Part shown: one piece after another, positions 25,229 to 35,134 of the stretch | Layout: each line of letters begins with the position of its first letter | How positions within the stretch are numbered: position 1 is the stretch's first letter | NCBI GenBank assembly: GCA_017856235.1 | Contig: JAFMFH010000004.1 | Location: 1-57,481, forward strand | Source of the DNA: Flavobacteriaceae bacterium | GTDB lineage: Bacteria > Bacteroidota > Bacteroidia > Flavobacteriales > Flavobacteriaceae | Direction: 5' to 3' | DNA length: 57,481 nt | The notes under the pieces: model-generated | What the model was told of the DNA's origin: nothing | What the model saw: only the letters and a program-made list of their open reading frames with translations | Database searches by the model: none | Made by a program: the position numbers and the translations under genes

Positions 25229-25935
25229 TTTCTTTTACCAAATCTCATCCAAAGATATACTAAGTTAGCAATTGATGCCAAAGCAGCTACAACGTATGTA
25301 CCAGCTGCCCAGTTAAGGGCTTCTTTTGATTGAACTAGTTCTCTTTGATTTACTATTCTTTTTCTTTCTAACCAATAAATTGCTCTTTTACTAGCATCAA
25401 ATTCAACAGGAAGTGTTACTAAACTAAATAAAGTTCCAAAAGCAAAGCCCAAAATTCCTAAACTAACAAGATTACCACCTAAAGCTGGAGATGTCTGAGA
25501 CAGAATAGAACCTGCAATTAAAACCCAGAGACCAAAATTTGAAGTTACTCCAACCATAGGAACTAAAATTGATCTCATCTGCAACCATTCATAACCTTTT
25601 GCATGCTGAACAGCATGACCACACTCGTGAGCAGCAACTGCTGCTGCAGCTGCATTTCTCTCATTATATACACCTTGACTAAGGTTAACAGTCTTTTTTT
25701 GAGGATTATAATGATCCGTTAATTGACCTCTAACAGAAATAACTTTAACATCATATATACCATGGTCATTTAACATTTTTTCAGCAATTTCTTTTCCAGA
25801 TAAGTTAGCTGTTAAAGTCTGTTGTGAGAATTTTTTAAATTTTGACTTTAGTTTATTTTGAATAAAAAAACTAAGTAAAAATATTGGTATAAATATAAAC
25901 AAGTATGCAGAGTCAAAATAAAACAAGTATTCCAT
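25225..25935 (-). CDS. Zinc metallopeptidase of the YugP type
   Basis: A 236-residue membrane protein of the neutral zinc metallopeptidase family (Zn_peptidase_2). The zinc-binding motif is HECGH at 103-107 within AAHECGHAVQ. Hydrophobic segments lie at about 8-24, 120-150, 155-175 and 205-230, so the active site probably faces the cytoplasm at the membrane. The substrate is unknown. It lies 48 bases downstream of the SemiSWEET gene. Confidence 0.88.
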   Translation of the reverse strand: MEYLFYFDSAYLFIFIPIFLLSFFIQNKLKSKFKKFSQQTLTANLSGKEIAEKMLNDHGIYDVKVISVRGQLTDHYNPQKKTVNLSQGVYNERNAAAAAVAAHECGHAVQHAKGYEWLQMRSILVPMVGVTSNFGLWVLIAGSILSQTSPALGGNLVSLGILGFAFGTLFSLVTLPVEFDASKRAIYWLERKRIVNQRELVQSKEALNWAAGTYVVAALASIANLVYLWMRFGKRN

Positions 25936-25983
25936 ATTTTTTTTTGTAAAATTATATAAAGAGTTTAATAGAAAAAAAAAATA

Positions 25984-26241
25984 TCAATTTTTTAACTTAA
26001 AAATAATTACACAGAGTTGAAGAAGAGCTGTTACACTATTGGCAATTATTATTGATAAACTTCCGATAAGAATACCATAGACAAGCCAGAGTAAGACACC
26101 AATAATTAGAATTAAATACATTGTAAGGGAAACACCTTTAGCATTTTTTTCTTTATAAATTTTATATACTTGAGGAATAAATCCAGAAGTTGTAAGAATC
26201 GCAGCTATTATACCAATTATTTCATATGATGGGTCTATCAT
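25984..26241 (-). CDS. SemiSWEET-type sugar transporter
   Basis: An 85-residue protein with three hydrophobic helices, the size of bacterial SemiSWEETs, which dimerise to form a six-helix sugar uniporter. The PQ motif is at P23-Q24 in SGFIPQVYK, and a conserved Trp-Leu-Val-Tyr-Gly stretch is near 52-56. It overlaps leuS by 4 bases, so both are translated from one message. Family members carry sugars, but no substrate can be assigned. Confidence 0.85.
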   Translation of the reverse strand: MIDPSYEIIGIIAAILTTSGFIPQVYKIYKEKNAKGVSLTMYLILIIGVLLWLVYGILIGSLSIIIANSVTALLQLCVIIFKLKN

Positions 26242-29048
26242 GTTACTATATTAATTATTTTACCAGGAACTACTATGACTTTCTTTGGTTTATTGTTATT
26301 CAAGATTGATATTGTTTTCTCATTAGATAAGATAATTTTTTCAATTTCATTAGCATCAAGATCCAATGATAGGTTTAAGGTAAATTTTGTTTTGCCATTA
26401 AAAGATACTGGGTAATTCTTTTCAGATTCAATTAGGTATTTTTTATCAAATTCAGGGTATTTTTCATCTATTATTGATTTTGTATTTCCAATTTGACTCC
26501 AAAGTTCCTCAGCAATATGAGGAGCAAATGGAGAGATTAGAACAAGTAATTGCTCAAGAATTAATCTATTGTTACATTTTAATGAACTAAGTTCATTTAC
26601 ACAAATCATAAATGAGCTTATACATGTATTTAGACTAAGTTTTTCAATGTCTTCAGTAACCTTTTTAATTGTTTTATGAAGTGATTTTAGAGATTCTTCA
26701 GATGGCTTGTCTTCAGTTAAGATTAATTTTTCATCTTCAAAAAAAAGATTCCAAAACTTTTTCAAAAAAGAAAAAACTCCAGAGATACCTCTAGTATCCC
26801 AGGGTTTGGACTGTTCAATTGGCCCTAGAAACATTTCATACATCCTTAAAGTATCTGCTCCATATTGATCACATATTTCATCAGGATTAACTACATTAAA
26901 TTTTGATTTAGACATTTTTTCTTGCTCTCTTATACACTCAAATTTTTCATTATCAAAATTAAAAGATGCATTATTAAAATCTTTGTCTTCTTTTTTTAAA
27001 CTATTGACATCAACATTGTTTTCACCATTTACATATTTTATATCTATTCTAATTTTATCAACTTTAATATTTTTTATTAAATTCTTGGAAAAATATTCTA
27101 AAGTACCTGACTTACGATAAATAAATGCAGAGTTACCAAGAATCATTCCTTGATTAACAAGTTTCTTAGCATACTCATCTTTTTCTAAAAAGCCTAAATC
27201 AAATAAAAATTTTTGATAAAATCTTGAATAAAGTAAATGACCAGTAGCATGTTCACTCCCTCCAAAGTAAACATCGACATCAGACCAATAAGATTGAGAA
27301 TCTTTAGAAATAAATTCATTATCATTTTGGGGATCCATATATCTGTAAAAATACCAAGAGCTTCCAGCCCAACCAGGCATTGTATTGAGTTCGATTGGAA
27401 AGACATTAACATTATCAATGTTACTGTTATTAGTTACTTTTTTGTTTTTTTCATCCCACGCCCACTCACTGGAATTTCCTAATGGAGAATCACCATTTTT
27501 TGTGGGTAAAAAATTATCTACTTCAGGGAGTTTTAATGGAAGATAGATTTCTTCAATAATTTTTGGTATATCATTTTTATAGTATATTGGAATTGGCTCA
27601 CCCCAATATCTTTGCCTACTAAAAATAGCATCTCTTAGTTTATATTGTATTTTTGATTTCCCAATTTTTTTATTTTCTATTTTACTAATTATTATATCTA
27701 AAGAGGATTCATAGTCATGACCATTAAGAAAATCTGAATTAATTAGTTTAAATCCTGTTTTTTCAGTAAAAGCTGATTTTGAAATATCAATCTGATCAAA
27801 AATATTTGGAATATCTAGCTTAAACTTTTTTGCAAACTCAAAATCTCTATCATCACCAGCAGGAACTCCCATTACTGCACCAGTTCCATAGCTTCCTATA
27901 ACATAATCCGAAATCCATATTGGAATTTTCTTACCAGAAAATGGATGGAGTGCATAAGATCCAGTAAATACCCCAGATACAGTTTTAACATCTGATAATC
28001 TATCTCTTTCAGACTTAACTGATACTTCTTTTATATAATCGTCAATTTCTTTTCTATTTTTTGATGTAGAGATATCATATAAGTCTCCATATTCAGGTGC
28101 GACAGTTAAAAATGAAACTCCAAAGATAGTATCGGGTCTAGTTGTAAAAACTTCAATTTTTTTATCTGAGTTTTCAACTTCAAATTTTAATGAAACTCCT
28201 TTGGATTTTCCAATCCAATTTCTTTGCATTTCTTTTAAAGGCTCTGGCCAATCAATTTTGTCTAAGCCTTTTAAAAGTCTATCTGAGTATTTACTTATTC
28301 TTAGGCACCAATGTTTAACTTTTCTTTTTGTTACTGGGTATCCACCCCTTTCACTTACTCCATTAACAATCTCATCATTAGCCAAAACAGTTCCCAACTC
28401 CTCACACCAATTAACTTCTCCATCAGTAATATAGGCTAATCTAAATTTCAATAAAATATCTGATTTAATTTTATCATTGAAGTTTTTCCATTCCTCATTT
28501 GTAAATGAATAGCCTAGATTTTCTAACTCATTTTTATATAAATCATCACCATTTTTTTCAAATGAACTAGTTAACTCGCTAATATGCTTTGCCTTATTTT
28601 CAATTTTGCAATAGAAGGAATTAAACATTAAAGTAAAAATCCATTGTGTCCATTTATAGTAACCAGGCTCAGAGGTTCTTATTTCTCTTGACCAATCAAA
28701 TGTGAAACCAATTCTATCTAATTGCCTTCTATACATTTCAATATTTTCTTGAGTTGTTTTTTTGGGATGCTGCCCTGTTTTTATTGCATATTGTTCTGCC
28801 GGCAAACCAAATGAGTCATAGCCTTGGGGATGAAGAACATTAAAACCTTTATGTCTCTTATATCTTGAAAAAATATCACTAGCAATATAACCAAGAGGAT
28901 GACCTACATGAAGGCCAGCACCTGATGGATAAGGGAACATGTCTAAAATATAATATTTTGGTTTTTCAGAAATATTTACTTCGAAAGTTTTATTATCTCG
29001 CCAGTATTCCTGCCATTTTTTTTCTATTTCTAGAAAATTGTATTTCAC
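26238..29048 (-). CDS. leuS: Leucyl-tRNA synthetase
   Basis: Class I synthetase of 936 residues, long as in other Bacteroidota. HIGH is HVGH at 47-50 and KMSKS lies near residue 711. Between them are the CP1 editing domain (about 225-430, with the TTRPDTIFG threonine-rich region near 308) and an inserted segment before KMSKS that I consider typical of the phylum. The start is GTG at 29048. It is the first gene of a unit with SemiSWEET and the Zn-peptidase, divergent from ftsX. Confidence 0.97.
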   Translation of the reverse strand: MKYNFLEIEKKWQEYWRDNKTFEVNISEKPKYYILDMFPYPSGAGLHVGHPLGYIASDIFSRYKRHKGFNVLHPQGYDSFGLPAEQYAIKTGQHPKKTTQENIEMYRRQLDRIGFTFDWSREIRTSEPGYYKWTQWIFTLMFNSFYCKIENKAKHISELTSSFEKNGDDLYKNELENLGYSFTNEEWKNFNDKIKSDILLKFRLAYITDGEVNWCEELGTVLANDEIVNGVSERGGYPVTKRKVKHWCLRISKYSDRLLKGLDKIDWPEPLKEMQRNWIGKSKGVSLKFEVENSDKKIEVFTTRPDTIFGVSFLTVAPEYGDLYDISTSKNRKEIDDYIKEVSVKSERDRLSDVKTVSGVFTGSYALHPFSGKKIPIWISDYVIGSYGTGAVMGVPAGDDRDFEFAKKFKLDIPNIFDQIDISKSAFTEKTGFKLINSDFLNGHDYESSLDIIISKIENKKIGKSKIQYKLRDAIFSRQRYWGEPIPIYYKNDIPKIIEEIYLPLKLPEVDNFLPTKNGDSPLGNSSEWAWDEKNKKVTNNSNIDNVNVFPIELNTMPGWAGSSWYFYRYMDPQNDNEFISKDSQSYWSDVDVYFGGSEHATGHLLYSRFYQKFLFDLGFLEKDEYAKKLVNQGMILGNSAFIYRKSGTLEYFSKNLIKNIKVDKIRIDIKYVNGENNVDVNSLKKEDKDFNNASFNFDNEKFECIREQEKMSKSKFNVVNPDEICDQYGADTLRMYEMFLGPIEQSKPWDTRGISGVFSFLKKFWNLFFEDEKLILTEDKPSEESLKSLHKTIKKVTEDIEKLSLNTCISSFMICVNELSSLKCNNRLILEQLLVLISPFAPHIAEELWSQIGNTKSIIDEKYPEFDKKYLIESEKNYPVSFNGKTKFTLNLSLDLDANEIEKIILSNEKTISILNNNKPKKVIVVPGKIINIVT

Positions 29049-29135
29049 TGAAAATAAATTTTTACAAAGGAAGAACTTATTTAAATAACATAAAAATTAA
29101 TTTATTAATTGTTTAGTACTTTTATAATACTTAAA

Positions 29136-30002
29136 ATGGATTTTAAAAACTCTTATCAAAGAAAAAAAGCAATAAATAACCAAATATCTTTATTTGTAAT
29201 AAATACTATTGTATTATTTTTTCTATCCATAGCTTTATTTACCTACTTAAAATCATCTTCAATAGAAAATTATTTCAAGGAGAATGTAACAGTTAATATT
29301 TATCTAAAAAATTCATCTGTAGATAGTAATGTTAAGCAACTTAATAAGTTTTTGAATTTAAATGAAACTGTGAAATCTATTGAGTTTATATCAAAAGAAG
29401 ATGCAGCAGAATTATTTGCAAACGAAATAGGTGAAGAATTTGTTGGCTTTTTAGGTTATAATCCATTATTAGATCTAGTTTCAGTAAGGCTTTATGGAGA
29501 AAAAATTGATATTTATAATATTGAAGATTTTATAGAAAGTCTTGATAATTTTGAATTTATTGAAGAAATTGAATATGATAGGCCGTTAGTTGAATCTTTA
29601 GTATATAATTTTGAGAGAATTGGAATATTGATTGTTCTCGTTAGTGTTCTATTTTTTATTACAAGCTTTATTTTAATTAATAATTCTATTAAGATTTCAA
29701 TATATTCTAAGAAAGATATTATAAAAACAATGCAACTTGTTGGGGCTACAAAAAGTTTTATAAGAAGACCTTTTATTGCAAGTTATGTTAAGATAGGGTT
29801 TTACTCATCCATTACCTCTCTAATATTAATATTTACTTTATTATTTCAAGTTAGTTTTGAATTAGATGAAATTGATTTTTTTTCAAATACTAACGATATT
29901 ATGATTTTAGTTTCATTCATAATTTTATTTGGAATATTTACATCATATATTAGTTCTCATTTTATGACTCAGAAATATTTAAAATTAAAAATATCAAGAT
30001 AA
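29136..30002 (+). CDS. ftsX: Cell-division ABC transporter permease FtsX
   Basis: Partner of FtsE, regulating peptidoglycan hydrolases at the division site. From ATG 29136 the product has 288 residues: TM1 at about 17-37, a periplasmic domain (about 38-165), and three C-terminal TM segments (about 168-190, 220-240, 255-275). The motif MQLVGATKSFIRRPF near 205-219 is typical. An upstream in-frame TTG at 29109 would add nine hydrophobic residues and is less likely. ftsE is not in the window, as is common in Bacteroidota. Confidence 0.92.
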   Translation: MDFKNSYQRKKAINNQISLFVINTIVLFFLSIALFTYLKSSSIENYFKENVTVNIYLKNSSVDSNVKQLNKFLNLNETVKSIEFISKEDAAELFANEIGEEFVGFLGYNPLLDLVSVRLYGEKIDIYNIEDFIESLDNFEFIEEIEYDRPLVESLVYNFERIGILIVLVSVLFFITSFILINNSIKISIYSKKDIIKTMQLVGATKSFIRRPFIASYVKIGFYSSITSLILIFTLLFQVSFELDEIDFFSNTNDIMILVSFIILFGIFTSYISSHFMTQKYLKLKISR

Positions 30003-30007
30003 TATTG

Positions 30008-30235
30008 ATGAAAAAGAATGATTTTTTATTTGATAAGAATAGATATAGACTTCTAATTGTATCACTTTTAATTATTAGTATTGGATTTTTACTGATGTCA
30101 GGAGGAGCATCAGATGACCCTGAAGTATTTAATGATAGAATTTATAATTTTAGAAGGATTAGACTTGCACCTCTTATTGTAATTTTAGGTTTTACTTTTT
30201 GCATTTTTACAATTCTTAAAAAACCTAAAAATTAA
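30008..30235 (+). CDS. DUF3098 membrane protein
   Basis: A 75-residue protein with two hydrophobic helices (about 14-32 and 53-69). Between them is the diagnostic GGASDDPEVFNDRIYNFRRI stretch of DUF3098. The family is Bacteroidota-specific and regularly found beside ftsX, so a role at the division site or in the envelope is possible but unproven. ATG 30008 is chosen over the TTG immediately before it. Gaps are 5 bases to ftsX and 6 bases to truB. Confidence 0.85.
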   Translation: MKKNDFLFDKNRYRLLIVSLLIISIGFLLMSGGASDDPEVFNDRIYNFRRIRLAPLIVILGFTFCIFTILKKPKN

Positions 30236-30241
30236 GTTATA

Positions 30242-30931
30242 ATGTTAAATAACTTTCTAGAGTCTGTAACACTTGATGATATTTCAAATGGTAAGATGAT
30301 TTTAATTGATAAACCAATTGAATGGACTTCATTCGATGTTGTTAAATATATTCGCAAGAGTTTACAAACAAGACTAAAGGTTAAAAAAATTAAGGTTGGA
30401 CATGCTGGTACACTTGATCCTCTTGCTACTGGTCTTTTGATTATATGTATTGGAAAAGAGACAAAAAATATTTCTAAATATCAAGATTTATCAAAAAAAT
30501 ATACTGGTATAATTAAATTAGGTGAAACAACTCCTTCATATGACAGGGAAACAGAAATAAATGAAACTTACGATTATGATCATATTGATGAAGAAAAAGT
30601 TTTAAAAATTTCAAAAAAATTTATTGGGAGACAAAAACAATTACCTCCAATATATTCTGCTTTAAAAAAAGATGGAAAAAGAATGTACAAGTATGCTAGA
30701 GAAAAAATTAAAATTCTTATTGAACCAAGGGATATTGAAATTTATGATTTTCAAATATTAAATTTCTCTTTACCGTATATTGAATTCATTATTAAATGTT
30801 CTAAAGGCACCTATATTAGGTCTGTTGCTAGTGATTATGGAAAAAAACTTAATTCAGGATCTCATCTTTATGAATTGAAGAGAGTTAGTATTGGGGATTT
30901 TTCGATTAGTGATGCTTTAAGATTTGAATAG
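30242..30931 (+). CDS. truB: tRNA pseudouridine-55 synthase
   Basis: Makes pseudouridine 55 in the T loop of tRNAs. It has 229 residues; the catalytic aspartate is D59 in GHAGTLDPLATGLL. The conserved segments QLPPIYSALKKDGKR (near 131-145) and CSKGTYIRS (near 187-195) are present. It lacks the C-terminal PUA extension of longer forms, as usual in this phylum. Its 3' end carries the predicted pyrH promoter. In many flavobacteria uppP lies between DUF3098 and truB; it is absent here. Confidence 0.95.
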   Translation: MLNNFLESVTLDDISNGKMILIDKPIEWTSFDVVKYIRKSLQTRLKVKKIKVGHAGTLDPLATGLLIICIGKETKNISKYQDLSKKYTGIIKLGETTPSYDRETEINETYDYDHIDEEKVLKISKKFIGRQKQLPPIYSALKKDGKRMYKYAREKIKILIEPRDIEIYDFQILNFSLPYIEFIIKCSKGTYIRSVASDYGKKLNSGSHLYELKRVSIGDFSISDALRFE

Positions 30932-30956
30932 ATTTGAAACATTATAATTATATTTG
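30923..30956 (+). promoter_or_regulatory. Predicted promoter of the pyrH-frr-asnS-rpoN unit
   Basis: TTTG at 30923-30926 and TATATTTG at 30949-30956 are separated by 22 bases, matching the Bacteroidota promoter pattern TTTG-N(about 17-23)-TAnnTTTG exactly in both boxes. A second TTTG at 30933-30936 is too close. The upstream box overlaps the end of truB. The expected start gives a leader of about 10 bases before the pyrH ATG. Confidence 0.6.
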
Positions 30957-30971
30957 CATAATCCCTAAGAG

Positions 30972-31679
30972 ATGAAGTATAATCGAATTTTACTAAAATT
31001 AAGTGGTGAAGCACTGCTAGGAAAAAATTCTTATGGAATAGATAATGACAGGCTTGTTATTTATGCTGAAGAAATCAAAGAGATTCATAAGCAAGGAGTC
31101 GAGATTGCAATTGTTATTGGTGGTGGTAATATTTTCAGAGGATTGAGTGGTTCAAAAGATGGAATTGATAGAGTTCAAGCAGATTACATGGGTATGCTAG
31201 CTACAGTTATTAATGGATTAGCTCTTCAGAATGCTCTAGAAAACATTGAAATTCCAACAAGACTTCAGTCAGCAATAAAAATGGAGTCAATAGCAGAACC
31301 TTTTATTAAAAGAAAAGCAACTAGACATCTAGAAAAAGGTAGAGTTGTAATTTTTGCATCTGGAACTGGTAATCCATATTTTACAACTGATTCTGCTGCA
31401 GTTCTTAGAGCAATTGAAATTAATGCTGATGTTATATTAAAGGGTACTAGAGTAGATGGTATTTATAATGAAGATCCTGAAAAGAACAAAGAAGCTGTTA
31501 AATTTGATGATATTTCTTTTGAAGAAACAATTCGTAAAGGTTTAAAAATTATGGACACAACTGCTTTCACATTAAGTAAAGAGAATAAACTTCCAATAAT
31601 AGTTTTTGATATTAATACGAAAGGTAATTTAACTAAAATTATTATGGGGGAAAAAATTGGAACAAAAGTTTCAAGTTAA
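30972..31679 (+). CDS. pyrH: UMP kinase
   Basis: Phosphorylates UMP to UDP. It is a 235-residue amino-acid-kinase-fold enzyme with the start [13 protein letters not shown], the phosphate-binding [11 protein letters not shown] at about 47-57, and the nucleotide-binding [12 protein letters not shown] near 134-145. The segment [12 protein letters not shown] (near 159-170) is characteristic of bacterial UMP kinases. It leads the unit with frr (10-base gap). Confidence 0.97.
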   Translation: MKYNRILLKLSGEALLGKNSYGIDNDRLVIYAEEIKEIHKQGVEIAIVIGGGNIFRGLSGSKDGIDRVQADYMGMLATVINGLALQNALENIEIPTRLQSAIKMESIAEPFIKRKATRHLEKGRVVIFASGTGNPYFTTDSAAVLRAIEINADVILKGTRVDGIYNEDPEKNKEAVKFDDISFEETIRKGLKIMDTTAFTLSKENKLPIIVFDINTKGNLTKIIMGEKIGTKVSS

Positions 31680-31689
31680 ATAATGTAAT

Positions 31690-32241
31690 ATGGAAGATAA
31701 CAAAGAAATAATAGAAAATGCAGAATTTAATATGATAGCAGCTATTAGTCATTTAGAGTCAGAGCTTGCAAAAATTAGAGCCGGTAAGGCAAATCCCATA
31801 ATGTTGAAAGGTATTTCAGTTGATTACTATGGTAATTTAACTCCTTTAAATCAGGTTGCTTCTGTAAGCACACCTAATGCTCAAACTATAAGTATTCAGC
31901 CTTGGGAAAAGTCAATAATTGATGAAATTGAAAAAAGTATAATTAATTCTAATCTTGGATTTAACCCTGTTAATAATGGGGAGTCTATTCTAATTAATAT
32001 TCCTCCTCTAACAGAAGAAAGAAGAATTGAATTAACAAAATTTGCAAAGTCTGAATCTGAATCTGCAAAAGTAAGTATTCGAAATATAAGAAAAGATGCA
32101 AATAATAAGATTAAAGCTCTAGAAATTTCTGATGACTTAAAATCCAATCTAGAAGTAGATACTCAAGATCTTACTAATAAATACATTAATAAGGTAGAGG
32201 AAATGTTTGCATTAAAAGAGAAAGATATTCTAACTGTCTAA
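31690..32241 (+). CDS. frr: Ribosome recycling factor
   Basis: A 183-residue factor that, with EF-G, splits post-termination ribosomes. The family blocks LAKIRAGKANP (near 28-38), YYGNLTPLNQVASV (near 47-60), the PPLTEERR segment (near 106-113) and the paired IRNIRKDANNKIK (near 130-142) are present. It follows pyrH, a common bacterial pairing, and overlaps asnS by one base. Confidence 0.97.
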   Translation: MEDNKEIIENAEFNMIAAISHLESELAKIRAGKANPIMLKGISVDYYGNLTPLNQVASVSTPNAQTISIQPWEKSIIDEIEKSIINSNLGFNPVNNGESILINIPPLTEERRIELTKFAKSESESAKVSIRNIRKDANNKIKALEISDDLKSNLEVDTQDLTNKYINKVEEMFALKEKDILTV

Positions 32242-33668
32242 TGAAGAATCTATCAAAGGTCAAGGAAATTTATAACTCTCCATTGATCAATAGCGAGGTT
32301 AATCTAGGTGGATGGGTGAGGGCTTTTAGAGCTAATAAATTTATCGAATTAAATGATGGATCTACAATCAAAAATATTCAATGTGTAATTGATGATGGTG
32401 TAGTTGATGAAGATATTATTAAGAGAATTAATGTTGGATGTTCATTGATTATTACTGGTTTACTAGTTAATAGCATTGGAAAAGGTCAGAGTTTTGAGAT
32501 AAATGTTTTAGATATTAAGGTAATAGGTGAATCAGATCCAGAAAAATATCCTATTCAACCTAAGAAACACAGCTTTGAGTTTTTAAGGGAACAAGCTCAT
32601 CTTAGAATACGAACTTCAACATTTAGTTCTGTAATGAGAATTAGATCAAAACTAGCTTTTAGTATTCATGATTATTTTAACAAAAATGGATTCAATTATA
32701 TTCATACTCCAATTATTACATCAAGTGATGCTGAGGGAGCAGGAGAAATGTTTAAGGTAACTACATTAGGAAGAGAGGACCTGTCTAATAAAGATATTGA
32801 CTTTTCAGATGATTTTTTCGGCAAAAAAACTAGCCTTACTGTCTCAGGTCAGTTAGAAGCGGAAACCTATGCCCTTGGATTAGGTAATGTTTATACATTT
32901 GGTCCAACTTTTAGAGCAGAAAATTCAAATACTTCAAGACATGCCTCAGAATTCTGGATGATTGAGCCAGAAATGGCTTTTTATGAGCTTAATGATAATA
33001 TGGATTTAGCAGAATCATTTGTAAAGCATATTCTTAATTATATTTTAAATAATTGTGAAGAAGATTTAAAATTTCTTGAGGAGAGACTTTTAAAAGAGGA
33101 GAGTCAAAAGCCACAAAATGATAGGAGTGATTTGAGCCTAATTGAGAAAATAAAATTTACTGTAAATAATCAATTTACTCGTATATCATATACTGAGGCA
33201 TTTAAAATATTAAAAAACTGCAATTATAACAAAAAGAAAAAGTTTAAATATTTATTAGATAATTGGGGTTCCGATCTTCAAAGTGAACATGAGAGATTTT
33301 TAGTTGAAAAACATTTTAAATGCCCTGTAATTATTTATGATTATCCCTCAACAATTAAAGCATTTTATATGAGGTTAAATGATGATAATAAAACAGTCAG
33401 AGCAATGGATGTGCTATTCCCAGGTATTGGTGAAATAATTGGGGGTTCTCAAAGAGAAGAGAGACTAGATATACTCATAAAAAGAATGAATGAAATGGGT
33501 GTTGATGAAAAAGAATTATGGTGGTATTTAGATCTTAGAAAATATGGAAGTGTTCCTCACAGTGGATTTGGACTAGGTTTTGAAAGAATTGTAATGTTTT
33601 GTACTGGTATGTCAAATATTAGAGACGTTATTCCTTTCCCAAGAACACCAAAAAATGCATCTTTCTGA
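32241..33668 (+). CDS. asnS: Asparaginyl-tRNA synthetase
   Basis: Class II synthetase of 475 residues. The N-terminal OB-fold anticodon-binding domain spans about 10-105. Motif 2 is in the FRAENSNTSRHASEFWMIE segment and motif 3 in GLGFERIVMF near the C-terminus. The asparagine-specific subfamily is indicated by RHASEFWMIEPEM. A mid-protein insertion (about 265-345) is typical of Bacteroidota forms. Direct charging by AsnS means the organism need not rely on transamidation for Asn-tRNA. Confidence 0.96.
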   Translation: MKNLSKVKEIYNSPLINSEVNLGGWVRAFRANKFIELNDGSTIKNIQCVIDDGVVDEDIIKRINVGCSLIITGLLVNSIGKGQSFEINVLDIKVIGESDPEKYPIQPKKHSFEFLREQAHLRIRTSTFSSVMRIRSKLAFSIHDYFNKNGFNYIHTPIITSSDAEGAGEMFKVTTLGREDLSNKDIDFSDDFFGKKTSLTVSGQLEAETYALGLGNVYTFGPTFRAENSNTSRHASEFWMIEPEMAFYELNDNMDLAESFVKHILNYILNNCEEDLKFLEERLLKEESQKPQNDRSDLSLIEKIKFTVNNQFTRISYTEAFKILKNCNYNKKKKFKYLLDNWGSDLQSEHERFLVEKHFKCPVIIYDYPSTIKAFYMRLNDDNKTVRAMDVLFPGIGEIIGGSQREERLDILIKRMNEMGVDEKELWWYLDLRKYGSVPHSGFGLGFERIVMFCTGMSNIRDVIPFPRTPKNASF

Positions 33669-33712
33669 TTGAAATTAATTCTTTTCTTAATTTTGCTTAA
33701 GTCTCACTAAAT

Positions 33713-35134
33713 ATGCTTAATCAAAAATTACAGTTAAAGCTTACTCAGAAACTATCTCCACAACAGATTCAGTTGATGAAACTAATTCAGCTTACTACAG
33801 CAGAATTAGAACAAAAAATTAAAAATGAAATTGAGGAGAACCCTGCATTAGAAACAGGTAAAGAGAAATCAGAAACTGATAAAGATGATTTTGAATTTGA
33901 TATAAATGATGGTGTAGATGTAGATGATTATATAACTGATATCTCTGATGATTATGACAACAGTCAAAATTATTATTCAGGTGAAGAAGAAAACACTAAT
34001 TTTCAAACAAAAGCTACATTTAGCTTTCATCAATATTTAGATGATCAATCTAAAAATTTGATTCTCAATGAAAAACACAAGCCTATATGTGAATTTTTAA
34101 TTGGAAGTATCGATGAAAGTGGTTATTTAAGAAGAGAGATAGAGGATATTATTGATGATTTAGCATTTACACAGAACATAATAAGTTCAAAAGAAGAAAT
34201 ATTATCAGTATTAGAGAAAATTCAAGAATTAGATCCTCCAGGAGTTGGTGCAAGATCTTTGAAAGAATGCCTATTACTTCAATTGAGAAGAAAAAACTTG
34301 AAAGAGTCAATTGAAAATTCCATTAAAATCATTGAAAATGATTTTGATTCTTTTTCTAATAAAAAATTCTCTAAATTATCAGATAGACTAAACTTATCCG
34401 AGCAAAAATTAAAAGAAGCTATAGAGGAAATTTCAAAACTAAATCCCAAACCAGGAGGTTCAATAACCAGTGATTTTGCAAATAATACTATTACTCCAGA
34501 CTTTATCTTAACAATTGAGGACGGAAATTTAATCGTAGAATTAAATAAAAGGAACTCTCCAGACTTAAGACTTTCTAACTCTTATAAAAATATTTTAGAG
34601 GGATATAAAAAAGATCCAAATAAAACAAAATCACAAAATCAAGCAATTCAATTTTTAAAACAAAAACTTGATTCTGCAAAATGGTTTATTGAAGCAATAG
34701 AACAAAGACATCAAACTCTTTTTCAAACAGTTAATGCAATTGTTAACTTTCAAAAAAACTATTTCTTATCTGGAGAAGAAAGTGATCTCAAACCTATGAT
34801 ACTAAAGGATATAGCCGAAATGATAAATATGGATATTTCTACAGTTTCTAGAGTTGCAAATAGTAAGTATATTGACACCCCATACGGTATAAAACTTCTT
34901 AAAAGTTATTTCTCAGAGGGAATGAAAAATAATGAAGGAGATGATATATCTACAATTGAAATTAAAAGAGTATTAAAAGAAATTATTGAATCTGAAGATA
35001 AAGCCAAGCCATTGTCAGATATTGATTTATCTAAAAAATTATCTGATAATGGATTCAAGGTAGCAAGAAGAACTATATCAAAATATAGAGAACAGTTAGA
35101 CATACCAGTAGCAAGATTAAGAAAAGAACTATAA
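33713..35134 (+). CDS. rpoN: RNA polymerase sigma-54 factor
   Basis: The alternative sigma factor that needs AAA+ enhancer-binding activators. It has 473 residues. The Gln-rich region I is at about 1-50 (QKLSPQQIQLMKLIQL), an acidic region II at about 55-100, a core-binding domain in the middle, and the C-terminal RpoN box ARRTISKYRE near 452-461. It is complete. No activator gene is present in the window. Its stop overlaps the convergent outer-membrane protein gene by 6 bases. Confidence 0.95.
   Translation: MLNQKLQLKLTQKLSPQQIQLMKLIQLTTAELEQKIKNEIEENPALETGKEKSETDKDDFEFDINDGVDVDDYITDISDDYDNSQNYYSGEEENTNFQTKATFSFHQYLDDQSKNLILNEKHKPICEFLIGSIDESGYLRREIEDIIDDLAFTQNIISSKEEILSVLEKIQELDPPGVGARSLKECLLLQLRRKNLKESIENSIKIIENDFDSFSNKKFSKLSDRLNLSEQKLKEAIEEISKLNPKPGGSITSDFANNTITPDFILTIEDGNLIVELNKRNSPDLRLSNSYKNILEGYKKDPNKTKSQNQAIQFLKQKLDSAKWFIEAIEQRHQTLFQTVNAIVNFQKNYFLSGEESDLKPMILKDIAEMINMDISTVSRVANSKYIDTPYGIKLLKSYFSEGMKNNEGDDISTIEIKRVLKEIIESEDKAKPLSDIDLSKKLSDNGFKVARRTISKYREQLDIPVARLRKEL

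Noticed and set aside
27194-27482. Open frames inside leuS, sucA, fadA and others on alternative frames
   Set aside because: They overlap well-conserved genes, have low-complexity hydrophobic or Ser-rich compositions and no family motif, so they are frame shadows.
29109-29135. Earlier TTG start for ftsX
   Set aside because: It adds nine hydrophobic residues not expected in FtsX; the ATG at 29136 gives a normal charged N-terminus before TM1.
29049-29135. Leucine-responsive leader peptide before leuS
   Set aside because: I looked for tandem Leu codons or a terminator hairpin on the minus strand and found only a four-codon frame without a Leu run.
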